The notes beneath the pieces were generated by a model. The model worked only from the letters and a program-made list of their open reading frames with translations, was not told the origin of the DNA and did not search any database. DNA of 64,000 nt from Blattamonas nauphoetae. Lineage: Eukaryota; Preaxostyla; Oxymonadida. The position numbers and the translations under genes were made by a program. Positions 19,704-30,000 of the stretch are shown in pieces. Every line of letters begins with the position of its first letter. Position 1 is the stretch's first letter. The DNA lies in the NCBI GenBank assembly GCA_033064195.1, contig JARBJD010000333.1, forward strand, positions 1 to 64,000, read 5' to 3'.

Positions 19704-20032
19704 CTGGGAATATTGTCTTGCTGGAGACATGAACCGTTTTCTCTGAGTTCTATCTGAAGATATTGAGGGGAAGCCAATCTTTCGAAAGTGACCACGATCG
19801 ACCCTTGAACACAGTTGATGGGTCTGACGTGTCTATAACTCTCGTTTTTTCATTGAAACTCTTCTTTTTATCCTTTTACATCTATTCTACGTCTTTTTCA
19901 TTCATGAAAGACACATTATAGACCAAAATAGAGTCAGTAATGACAGATCTGAGTTTATCCGTTGAGGTCTGTATAAATGCAGATCTGCAGATCTGTATTT
20001 ATAGAAAACCGGATCTGCCTCTATACGTACCC

Positions 20033-20487
20033 TGTTCAAGCCGATTATGGGTGATGGCTTCAAATTGCTGCTGAATGGCGAACATACACGAGTGATTCGC
20101 AAGCCAAGCAAGGTCACTGCACAGGCAACGGGGATGCTGCAGTTTGTGGGAGTGGTGCGGACGTGCATCAACTCCGAGGCGAGGATGGCGAAGGACGAGC
20201 AAGGTGCTGTGTGTGCAAAGTGCAAGCCGAAGGAGCCTGAGCTGTTTATGGACGCTCAGTGCTCGGCGTCTCGAGCAGAGGAGCAGTATTCGCAAGCCAA
20301 TGCACAGTGCCAGCGGTGCTCGATGTCGATGCATCAGCCCTTCCTGTGCTCCAGTCGAGATTGTCCGCTGTTCTATTTCCGCACAAAGGCAAAGAAAGAT
20401 TTGGAAGGTTGCCACGAACATCTGAAGCGTTTTGGCCCCCCTGTGTGTTTCCTGATGAGTCTTCATGTCCGTAGTCTTCTTCCGTGA
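20033..20487 (+). CDS. POLD1: DNA polymerase delta catalytic subunit, C-terminal exon (left arm)
   Basis: C-terminal domain of DNA polymerase delta, the replicative lagging-strand polymerase. The PIMGDG start of the exon follows the element A target duplication. It contains the LLNGEHTRVI segment, CysA-type cysteines (CAKCKP, with CxxC) and the CysB/iron-sulfur motif (CQRC, then CSSRDCPLFYF), ending RFGPP before a stop at 20485-20487, as in other POLD1 proteins. The first visible zinc pair of CysA seems reduced: the stretch VVRTCINSEARM has one cysteine where the family has CxxC. The left arm has no polymerase core upstream, so this copy is a truncated duplicate. Confidence 0.88.
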
Positions 20488-20791
20488 TCAATTTTCTTTT
20501 TTCGTTGAACATTTCACTTTCTTCTCTCTCAATCATAATCAAGAAGTTGGTTCAACCAGTTCGATAGGTGAAGATGAAATCATGACAGTGGAGGTTGATA
20601 ATGCCTTATCTTAACTGTAGAACTTCCCACACCCATCACATTGTCTTTTCATCGATTCCAGCTAACGATGCAATAACCTTCCATTTCAGTCTGACCATCC
20701 TTTTATTTACACCTCGTGACAACATATTCTCCCTGCAACATTGATATTTAGTTGATGGAGCAAATTTTAACCAGTCTCTCTCTTCATTTCA

Positions 20792-22119
20792 ACCAATGCA
20801 AATGTATCCTTTTTTGGAGAGGCCCAAATCATTCCTGGATATGAAACAGTTCACGTTGATTGCTTTATCCAAAAGGACACATTCAATTGTGTATATGAAC
20901 AACAGTTGGGTGAAGCAACACTTCAAGTCTTTACTTCCGTTTTCTTCACGATGCTGTGCTCCATCTCAAAAATCTCTCTCATTGATATTTTAGGCTCAAG
21001 ATCCTCTCGAAATTATCCTCACCTATCTGAATCGCTACACACTTTCGAGAGATAGAAACTCATTCTCAAATGTTGGTCATTCTCATTGAAAAGAGTCATT
21101 CTTGAATATCCTCCTACAGCCGGAGAACACTGATGAGTTTCACCTCCCATGGAAACCGATTTGCGAGTATATGCCTTGTCCTTCGTACAATCCAAATGGA
21201 AATTCTTCGACTCCACTTGGTAATTCGATCTTCCAAATCTATCGTGTTTGTTATTTTTGAGCCTTTTCTTCATCTACATTGGATTCACCTTTCTTTTCTC
21301 CGGGCACCCCTTTCAGACCCAGATATGAAGGTCTTTCATAAAAAGTTGATGGCCATGCCATTCTTCTTCATCAACTATGCATCTTATCTCGATGAAGACG
21401 ATCCAAATTGGGACGTCTATTTGATGTACTATTTTCTTCTTCTTCAGTATTCTTCAATTTCAGGTACAAGAAGACGAACAAACCTGGCGACGGTTCAAAT
21501 CCCCCACGTGTTGATTTCCAAATTGTTGGCTATGCAACCGTGTACCACTTCTTCCATTTTCCAAATTCTTCCTTGTGGAGAATCAGGTCTGCTCTAGCAT
21601 GGTTTATCCTTCTCAACCGAGTTCTCGTCTTTCCACCGTTCCACCATCAGGGTCATGCCACTTATCTTACCGACACGGTGTACTCACTCTCAAAAAAAGA
21701 ACAATGTCACACTGATTACAGTCGAGCTGCAGTCAGTTCAGTGTGCTTCTTCAATTACTGTTTCACTCTCCAATGAAGGTTTAAAATGATGCGCACTTTG
21801 GTTGATATGGCCCACCTTCGTCGTAACCACATTTTTCAGTTTCGCCAGAACGAGGCTGTAGCCCCTTTCTCGAATTTTATCATTTCCGACATTCAGTCCA
21901 AAGTTCCAATCATCAAGGTACTTTCTATTCTCTCCGACTCTCTCAGGAACAACTCCAACGATGCTATTTCATATTCAGGTGGCTGGTTCTCGATCAGAAG
22001 AATGCAGAGCTTGTGAAAGACTTCAGAGTTGATGTCTGACTCTTTCATCCTCATTTTTGCAGGTCAAACGGTATTTGTACCTCAAGCACGAGGAAGAATT
22101 GGCAGGATCGGAACAATAA
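20792..22119 (+). CDS. HAT1: Histone acetyltransferase type B catalytic subunit (left arm), spliced
   Basis: Acetylates newly made histone H4. HAT1 N-terminal domain features (FFGEAQIIPGYETV, then NSIFQIYR) are followed by the GNAT core: MPFFFINYASYLDEDDPNWD, QIVGYATVYHFFHFP, and the acetyl-CoA loop FPPFHHQGHATYLTD (family pattern Q-x-x-G-x-G/A). Then MMRTLVDMAHLRRNHIF and a C-terminal WLVLDQKNAELVKDF to LKHEEELAGSEQ with TAA at 22117-22119. GT-AG introns of about 35-60 nt are visible, for example 38 nt before YKKTNKPGDG. A seven-A run at 21693-21700 breaks the frame here; the right arm has six A and stays open. The first exon is unresolved upstream of 20792. Confidence 0.85.
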
Positions 22120-22356
22120 GAACGAGTGACCAAGCTTGATCTCCTGTATCAAATCCAAGTGACTGAAATGAGGATGGCATCAAGTTGTTTTGATAAACAT
22201 CTGGACTTTATCGAACAAGGTGTCTGGAATCCCCCAGATGAATAATCATTGGGATTAAATTGACTTCTGGAAATATCACTTCACAATCTCTTTGTCTGAT
22301 TGAGAAGTGACAAGATGAGTGAGAATTAAGGGATGGATCATCCTTGACCACACGCC

Positions 22357-24517
22357 ATGGCATTGTACTCGCGATATATATCTAAGCACGGGTATATTTG
22401 TGTCTTCTTTAGGACTTCTTTTGATTCACTTAGTCTCCTTGGTCAAGTATGGATTGCAGCGAACTCTGACCGAAATCTGTCTAAAGGCAAGATTCTTCAA
22501 ATCAACATTCCAGCAGCAGTGAAGATCATCAAAGAGGGTATTCCGACAGAAGAGAATGGGAAGAAAAAGATACCTCTTGCACTTCGATATCAAGCGCATC
22601 TACTACTTGGACTGATTCGAATTTATACGCGGAAACTGAAATACATGGCCGATGACATCAATGAGTTTCAGGCACGTCTTAATACTGTATGCTTTTTCCA
22701 ACACTATATCGCTGACAAAAATTTATTGACATTTTTATTGTGAGTTTCTTTTTCAGAACATTTTTTCTGCTTTTCTCTCTATATAGACTTTACACACATC
22801 TAATATCGATCTTCCACCTAATATTGGTAATGCATCTCGGTCACACATCACAATCCCCGAATCACCTTTGAATATGTCCACACCTCGCGATCCAACACTG
22901 AACATATTTGGATATCCACATTCATCGCTGCTCATGCCGGGCCCGACGCCAACCGATCCAGAATCGCAGTGTTCATCACTTTCACCGTTCACACTCCCCT
23001 CGAATCAGCTGAGAACACCGATGACGGACGGATCCGATTTCAGAGAGTCTGACTACTTTGCGGGAGCAGCAGACAATCTAATGAGTGATATTCCTACGGT
23101 ATGTCTCTTTTTTCATCTATAACTCTGCTGCTTCTCCTTGTTAGGTTTTCGTGACGCCAACAAATGATCCCGACGAGCTTCGATGGCTGATCGAGTATGC
23201 TCGCCAACAAGGAGGCTTCCAAGACTTCGATTCATTCATGCAAACCACTGAGTTTTATAACCAACGTCCATCAGAATATAATCATCCCGATTCCTCGTCG
23301 CTCGCGTTTCAACCAACAACAACGCCCGAAATGGAAGAAGGATTCGAATATCCTGAACCCCAAGCACAAGAAAAGTCAAACAAGATTCCATTGTTCCTGG
23401 AAGACGATTTTATGGCTCTCAAATCTTCTACGGGGAAGAAAAAGCGAAAACAATCAGGTCCTCCGACTAAATCCGACTCAAGTCAAAAGAAGGGTGTCAA
23501 AATAGATCAAGTCATTACATTGAGCGATCAGACCATGAGTGACAACCAAGACGATACTCGAGATATTGTGAGGAGAATGGAGTTGAGCGAAATGATCTTC
23601 TTCCCCTCACTCAACAACTGGTTGGATGATGAGCTCCTTGTCCCTCCGACAGATGAATTTATGGAGGAGTGGAAGAAACAGATTGACTTCGACCCTTCAG
23701 CATATCTGGAAAGGCTGAAAGCCATTAAGAGCAAAACGTACCTTGCCGGGCTCCCCGTTTCATTCAAAACACCTGTCTCTCAAACCATTCGCACTGGTAT
23801 TGCTCTCTCTTCATGTTCCCATTCATTCTTCTCTCTTCTGCAGATGCTGAAGACGCCCTCGCTAAAGCGGAAGGAAAGACGACCAACGAAAACACTCCCT
23901 CAACAGACTCACTCGCCCCCCTCGAAGAAGCTGCCCGTCGAGCAACCACACACAGCACGCCCAACACCACAGCTGGATTTGATGGAGTGTTTGAAGAACT
24001 CCAGTCACCCGGACCGTTTGAAGGGCAAGGAGCCATGGACGAATTCGTGACACCACAGTGCCCCACAGGCACGGAGCGGCAGTCGGAGGGAATGTTGACG
24101 GACGAGGAGATCCGCGACATCCAGTCGAAGATTCTCGCATCGAACTCGCCAGACGTCAACTCGAAGACCAACAGCCCTCACCACACGATGGCCCCGTCTC
24201 ACCATTCTCACCAACCAAGCGAGTATCCACATGCTTTCTATGACGACAAGACGCGTGGCGCGTTGGAACTTGTCTCCCATCAATTCACCAAGACGAGAGG
24301 TAATGTGCTTTCCTTCAACGATGCATTCAAATACACTCCGCCCGAAAAAGACGCACCAGAACATCAGAAGAGGGAGTGGAGAAGGTACAAGGCACTCGCC
24401 ATGGCTGCCCTCCTCACTTTCGTGCAGGACGGGTATGTGAAGTTGAGACAGGCTGCTCCGTACGCGCCGATCTTCGTGGAGAAGACAGTTTGGCGACTCT
24501 TTTTCGTTGATTTTTGA
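22357..24517 (+). CDS. RAD21: RAD21/SCC1-type cohesin kleisin (left arm), spliced
   Basis: Kleisin subunit that closes the cohesin ring. The N-terminal SMC3-binding domain is clear: MALYSRYISKHG, a 21-nt intron, LLGQVWIAANSDRNLSKGK, then PLALRYQAHLLLGLIRIYTR and KLKYMADDINEF. The centre is long, acidic and low in complexity. The C-terminal winged helix that binds SMC1 is also clear (NVLSFNDAFKY, KALAMAALLTFVQDGYVKL). Introns end in recognisable polypyrimidine-AG sites near 22790, 23145 and 23842. TGA at 24515-24517. This left copy is open at the homopolymers where the right copy is not (five A near 22565 and near 24350). Confidence 0.88.
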
Positions 24518-24599
24518 TGAATTCTCGTTATAGACACAATTAGAGACCTTCCAAAACGAAATGTCGACTGGAAAACAGAATGCCGGTTGTGACTAAACT

Positions 24600-25841
24600 T
24601 TGATTTTTCTAATTTTTCACTTCGTCGCGATTCTTCTTTGTTCTCTAATATCTATCAACCTTATGCAACCGCTCACTGACGTTCAGTCATCGCAGAGCAG
24701 TCTCAATTCTTCTTATTTCTTGAATAATCCACGACCTGCGAGTTCGAATCTGTCAGAATTGGGGAGGAACCAGAAGAGCACATTTTTGTTGCGCTCAGAA
24801 ACAAGACTTATTGCGACAAGTCGAACTTCTTCAAAATCACGTGAAATGAGCAGAACTCAAGAATGTCAGGGTAATCAAAGACTTGAAGAATGTGAGGTAT
24901 CTTTATCCCACACTCCCACCAAGTGTACTTCGGACCGGCTCGATTTATGCCCAAATTGTCTCTGAATAGAGAGAAAGAACAACAATGCAGACCAGGATTT
25001 GTGCTGCTTTGTCGTTCAACTTATCGCCTTCTCTACAAACTGTGAAATCCCTATCAAGGACAATTGACCCATCGCGGATGAAGGTCGGTGGACCAGAAGA
25101 ACGGAGAGGAGAATCCATCGCGACAGGAACAGGCAAGCATAAGCTTGATTCTGACATTGGATTCGCTGCATCAACCGTCACCAGCATAATCTGACCCCAC
25201 TCAAAACATGTCTACTTTGTCTTCCATGTTTAGAGAAGAGGAATTGTCCCATCTTATCTGGGGGTTACTAAAAACTTGCCCAATGGTTTCCTCGAAAACG
25301 AGAAGGAATCAGCATGTTTCAGTAAGGGAGTGAATCAATCACATGAAGAACTGACTTTTCTCCATTTTTGACTTTTCATTCTACTTCGGAAAAAACCAGG
25401 AAGATCAGCCCATGATCCAAACATTTGGACACCGACAACATGAATCAGGGACAAACTCTTCATCGAAGTGATCTATATGGACGATATCACCAACAATGAG
25501 GGCAATGAGAAAGGAGTCAGGCCCCTTTCCTCAACAAGCAACCTATTCAGGCGGAGTCCTCTGATGTCCAAATCTCTCCATCACTGTCTTGCCCACCAGC
25601 TCCTCCCATTCTGACCAACCAGTTGCCACTCCCAAATCCAGCAAACACGTCTTCACCTTCTTTCACGTCAGTTTCGACGTCCAGTTTTCACTGACAACTT
25701 GCAAGCGGCGGAACACTTGTCACTGTCTCCGAAACTGAACAGAAAGACGAAAAAGAAGAAGAGTGGGAGGAGCAAGAATCAAAAGATGACTACTTGGATC
25801 TTTTACTATCCTCAGCCTCCACCAAGACTGATTTTGGTTAA
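24600..25841 (+). CDS. Putative spliced gene of unknown function (left arm)
   Basis: Not recognised. Coding-looking pieces are MQPLTDVQSSQSSLNSSYFL near 24660, a piece at 24985-25191 (MQTRICAALSFNLSPSLQ to AASTVTSII), and an acidic 3' end near 25705-25841 (VSETEQKDEKEEEWEEQESK to TDFG, TAA at 25839-25841). They are not joined here because splice sites are ambiguous. It lies at the inner end of the arm and its 3' end is 34 bp from the arm edge. Confidence 0.35.
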
Positions 25842-25875
25842 ATTGATACACACAGATGAAACGAAGAGAAAAACA

Positions 25876-27975
25876 AACTGTTCGATCCCCTTTCTCTTCG
25901 ATATCTCGTTCATTGTTCACCAGGCCTGTCTCGAAGCGTTTCTAAGCCGGATTTGTGGGGAGTGCGAAACTCTCCGTCCCACGACGTTGAATCAACTACT
26001 CTTTCTCTTGTTAAGTTTGTCACAACTTGTTTTCCTTATATCTCGTTGATGATCTTCACAGAATCTGACTGGGCGCTCTCAACAATCCCTGATGTGGATT
26101 ACATCAAACCTCTTGAGGAATATTGTGAAAAAGTCAAACCATGTGATGTTCCTGTGTGATTCTTTTGATGTCATCATTTCTCAGATTGCATTCCCAAAAT
26201 TGTTGTCTCTAATTGGTCTGTCATTGTTTTGTGTTGATCTAAACTCTTTTTCATGATTCTTTCGATCAGGGAAATCATCGGAAGACGAATTGGATCGCAT
26301 CTATGGATCATCAATTCCAACCTCCCTCCTCAAATGGATGGCCTTGGAGAATAAAAAAAAATGCAGACAGAAGTTTGATTTCTTCCCTATTTCCCTCATT
26401 TTGTTCCAGATCGACAATTGTCTGTCAATGATGACTTCAACACTTCGATCGTCTCAAACCTTCCTCGCCCGCCACAAATCCGAACTTCTCGCTTTTATCG
26501 ATCATTCAAAGAGTAAACAATCATCCATTCCACATTTGACGATTCTGGCGCAACTGTGTCTCTTCCCACATCTCGAAGTGTCAATAATGGCTCTCCAATC
26601 ACTCTCCACACGAAGCTGTGCTGATGTACCTACACGCACCTTCCTCCGAACACTCGAGCTGCCTTCTGCTTCGACTGACAGTTCGTCGGAGCTTGTTCCG
26701 TTCCTTGACGGCTGTGTTCCACTCTGGCCGGCCATATTCCAGAAGTAAAATCTCTTTTCACAGAATCCTCACCTTCCAATACAACCATCTCTGCCCTCCC
26801 TGCCTCACCTCACGAAGAATCACTGCTTCTCAGCGTAAACGCTATTGTGGAACGGCTTTGTGATGAACTCACTCTCTTCAGCTCACTTCTCCCTTATCCA
26901 CGCATCCCCATTACAGATGTGTGCCTTTGTCTTTTCTCATCTTGTCCAGATTATGATCGACAGCAACTTTTATCATCATCTCACATCAACCATCATCACC
27001 TGCCTCGATATGATTGAGCCACAGAAAAATGAATTGAATCGTCCACCTCCAGACATGACTGACCTGTTGGTCAGACTTCTCGACCGTTCGTGGAACTGTA
27101 TTTTTTCCAGTATCACTTACAGTGACCTATCGCGCTGTCCAATTATTGTGTCCACCTTCTCCGGTGTCAAACAGCTCTGCTCACTTTTGGTGCGAACATG
27201 CCACCTTTCTTCACCAACACACCACTCTCATCTTCTATTGATCCCTCGGTTCGCTAGACTTGTCCCTCGTCTGGCTCCAAGCATGCTGGAAGAGAATCTG
27301 GTTCGAAATGTGATCGACGCATCCAATCCGATTAAAGTTCCAACAACAAACAGTTCATTCCATGTGTATCTCATGAGGGCCATCAGAGCATTAATGTGTA
27401 ATCCAAGCACCTTCACTAAAGACAAAGAAGAGCGGAAGAGAATCCGACTGTTGCAGTTTGAACGTGTGTTGACACCGGCCAAGCATTATCTGCAGTTCAT
27501 TTTCCAGCAAGAAGAATTCATTCCGAATCTTTGTCAAACAAACTATTACGAGAAGCAAACAATTTTACCACTTATTTCTCAGACATTGACGCTCGAGCGA
27601 GAACTGTTTGAAGATGGAGAGCTTGTGGAGACAGGAAGAGAGGAGTGGGAAGTGGGATGGTTGGTGGAGAAGACAGATGAACACAATTTGGGGGAGAGAC
27701 TGAATGAGCTCAGAGAATACAACCCGAGAATGACGAAGGATGAGAAAGAAAGATGGAAGAAGAGAGTGGAGAGGCAACGGGAAGCAGGACATGAAGATGC
27801 AATGGAAGCATGGCTGACGCGAGAGGTCAGTGTGGATGGATGGAAAATTGAGATGTGCACCGAAGAAGTGAGTGAGGAGAGTGGGATGAATGTTAAACCA
27901 GACACGGACTATGATGATAAAGTCGACATGGAATCTATATTAAGAGACGATTCTTATGACATATCCACCTGGTGA
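25876..27975 (+). CDS. Diverged paralogous-family protein in the palindrome spacer
   Basis: Member of a family also present at 39784-41843. No named domain is visible. The protein is helical and leucine-rich, probably an armadillo-like fold (FLARHKSELLAFIDHSK, IPHLTILAQLCLFPHL, VKQLCSLLVRTCHL). The C-terminal end is highly conserved between the copies: REEWEVGWLVEKTDE, then RWKKRVERQREAGHEDAMEA. The last open stretch runs 26845-27975 to a TGA. The 5' part (25876-26308) is nearly identical to 39787-40219, while the rest is clearly diverged. Frames change in the 5' half, so introns or decay are likely there. I recall similar proteins from the oxymonad Blattamonas; unverified. Confidence 0.6.
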
Positions 27976-28641
27976 ATAATGGTGCGACTGACAAACACAC
28001 AATTACCCACTTCACTGAAACTATTGTACCTAAATCAGAACAAGTTTCACTTTGTACATATGAAGGACCAGAGATTGCAGCCTAAGGTTTGTCTTAAGCT
28101 GTGGAATTCAGGCTGATCTCCACTTCAAGTAAAAGTTTGTACACTTTCTGATCTTCACTCAGATTTTGCTCGTCCATTTCACATTTTTTCGTATTTTACT
28201 CCCTTTTTTGGACCGTCTGAGATAATCTTTGAGAACAGTCGAGTCCATAGTGACTCAATTGCGAAGTGTGAAGTCCACGACCATTTCGAAGAAAAGGAAA
28301 GAACAATACATCAATACAAGATGCATCAATGACAAGAAAACAAGAAAAAACATATTCTGAAGAGTATCGGAGTCATACCCAGTGCAGGTATCGAGATGAG
28401 AGTGGGGTGATCTCTGTTCTGCCTCTCCTCCACATCACCGCTGGTTTGTTGTCATCGAATGAGAACGAGCAGCTTCAATAAAACCATGAGTATGTTCGGA
28501 ATGGACGAAAGAAGAGTGTCTCAGTCATTAGCGGTGAAGCGTAGATGGGGATCCGAATCCACAGTTATCATCACAATTCCGTTGAATGAGACGGACTGTC
28601 TGGAGTGTGGATGGCTGGAAAGAGATTCTTCGTGATTTAGC
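27976..28641. other. Non-coding part of the palindrome spacer
   Basis: Between the spacer gene and the inner edge of the right arm. AT-rich with no recognisable gene, RNA or repeat. Not homologous by eye to the stretch after the paralogue at 41843. Confidence 0.4.
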
Positions 28642-28675
28642 TGTTTTTCTCTTCGTTTCATCTGTGTGTATCAAT

Positions 28676-29918
28676 TTAACCAAAATCAGTCTTGGTGGAG
28701 GCTGAGGATAGTAAAAGATCCAAGTAGTCATCTTTTGATTCTTGCTCCTCCCACTCTTCTTCTTTTTCGTCTTTCTGTTCAGTTTCGGAGACAGTGACAA
28801 GTGTTCCGCCGCTTGCAAGTTGTCAGTGAAAACTGGACGTCGAAACTGACGTGAAAGAAGGTGAAGACGTGTTTGCTGGATTTGGGAGTGGCAACTGGTT
28901 GGTCAGAATGGGAGGAGCTGGTGGGCAAGACAGTGATGGAGAGATTTGGACATCAGAGGACTCCGCCTGAATAGGTTGCTTGTTGAGGAAAGGGGCCTGA
29001 CTCCTTTCTCATTGCCCTCATTGTTGGTGATATCGTCCATATAGATCACTTCGATGAAGAGTTTGTCCCTGATTCATGTTGTCGGTGTCCAAATGTTTGG
29101 ATCATGGGCTGATCTTCCTGGTTTTTTTCCGAAGTAGAATGAAAAGTCAAAAATGGAGAAAAGTCAGTTCTTCATGTGATTGATTCACTCCCTTACTGAA
29201 ACATGCTGATTCCTTCTCGTTTTCGAGGAAACCATTGGGCAAGTTTTTAGTAACCCCCAGATAAGATGGGACAATTCCTCTTCTCTAAACATGGAAGACA
29301 AAGTAGACATGTTTTGAGTGGGGTCAGATTATGCTGGTGACGGTTGATGCAGCGAATCCAATGTCAGAATCAAGCTTATGCTTGCCTGTTCCTGTCGCGA
29401 TGGATTCTCCTCTCCGTTCTTCTGGTCCACCGACCTTCATCCGCGATGGGTCAATTGTCCTTGATAGGGATTTCACAGTTTGTAGAGAAGGCGATAAGTT
29501 GAACGACAAAGCAGCACAAATCCTGGTCTGCATTGTTGTTCTTTCTCTCTATTCAGAGACAATTTGGGCATAAATCGAGCCGGTCCGAAGTACACTTGGT
29601 GGGAGTGTGGGATAAAGATACCTCACATTCTTCAAGTCTTTGATTACCCTGACATTCTTGAGTTCTGCTCATTTCACGTGATTTTGAAGAAGTTCGACTT
29701 GTCGCAATAAGTCTTGTTTCTGAGCGCAACAAAAATGTGCTCTTCTGGTTCCTCCCCAATTCTGACAGATTCGAACTCGCAGGTCGTGGATTATTCAAGA
29801 AATAAGAAGAATTGAGACTGCTCTGCGATGACTGAACGTCAGTGAGCGGTTGCATAAGGTTGATAGATATTAGAGAACAAAGAAGAATCGCGACGAAGTG
29901 AAAAATTAGAAAAATCAA
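28676..29918 (-). CDS. Putative spliced gene of unknown function (right arm)
   Basis: Mirror copy of 24600-25841, with the same acidic 3' end and the same unresolved exons. At this side the sequence beyond the arm edge (28528-28641) differs from that beyond the left arm edge, so at most one of the two flanks is the original one. Confidence 0.35.
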
Positions 29919-30000
29919 AGTTTAGTCACAACCGGCATTCTGTTTTCCAGTCGACATTTCGTTTTGGAAGGTCTCTAATTGTGTCTATAACGAGAATTCA

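Larger units (their letters stand above)
15783..20032 (+). mobile_element. TIR element A, left-arm copy (with nested Merlin)
   Basis: A 2.8-kb element (4250 bp including Merlin and its duplicated target) with 140-bp terminal inverted repeats that differ at one base (GGGTAAGTATAG at the left, GGGTACGTATAG when the right end is read inward; right TIR 19893-20032). The 9-bp target duplication TGTTCAAGC flanks it (15774-15782 and 20033-20041). Long TIRs with CAGATCTG palindromes and a 9-bp duplication suggest a Mutator-like element; no transposase is recognised. Merlin copy 2 is inserted 21 bp into its left TIR. The interior carries broken gene-like sequences, so a non-autonomous, gene-fragment-carrying element is likely. 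Confidence 0.88.
15604..25875 (+). repeat. Left arm of a giant inverted duplication
   Basis: From C15604 to A25875 the sequence is repeated in reverse complement at 28642-37482. The only large difference is the Merlin copy plus its 8-bp duplication (1435 bp). Excluding that, the arm is about 8.84 kb. I saw five single-base homopolymer length differences and one synonymous change (CGC versus CGT, near 23204). The arm holds a POLD1 fragment, TIR element A, the POLD1 3' exon, HAT1, RAD21 and an unknown gene. Confidence 0.95.

Noticed and set aside
18870-20466. Minus-strand frames in element A and over the POLD1 C-terminal exon
   Set aside because: They are complementary shadows of GC-rich coding sequence without recognisable domains.
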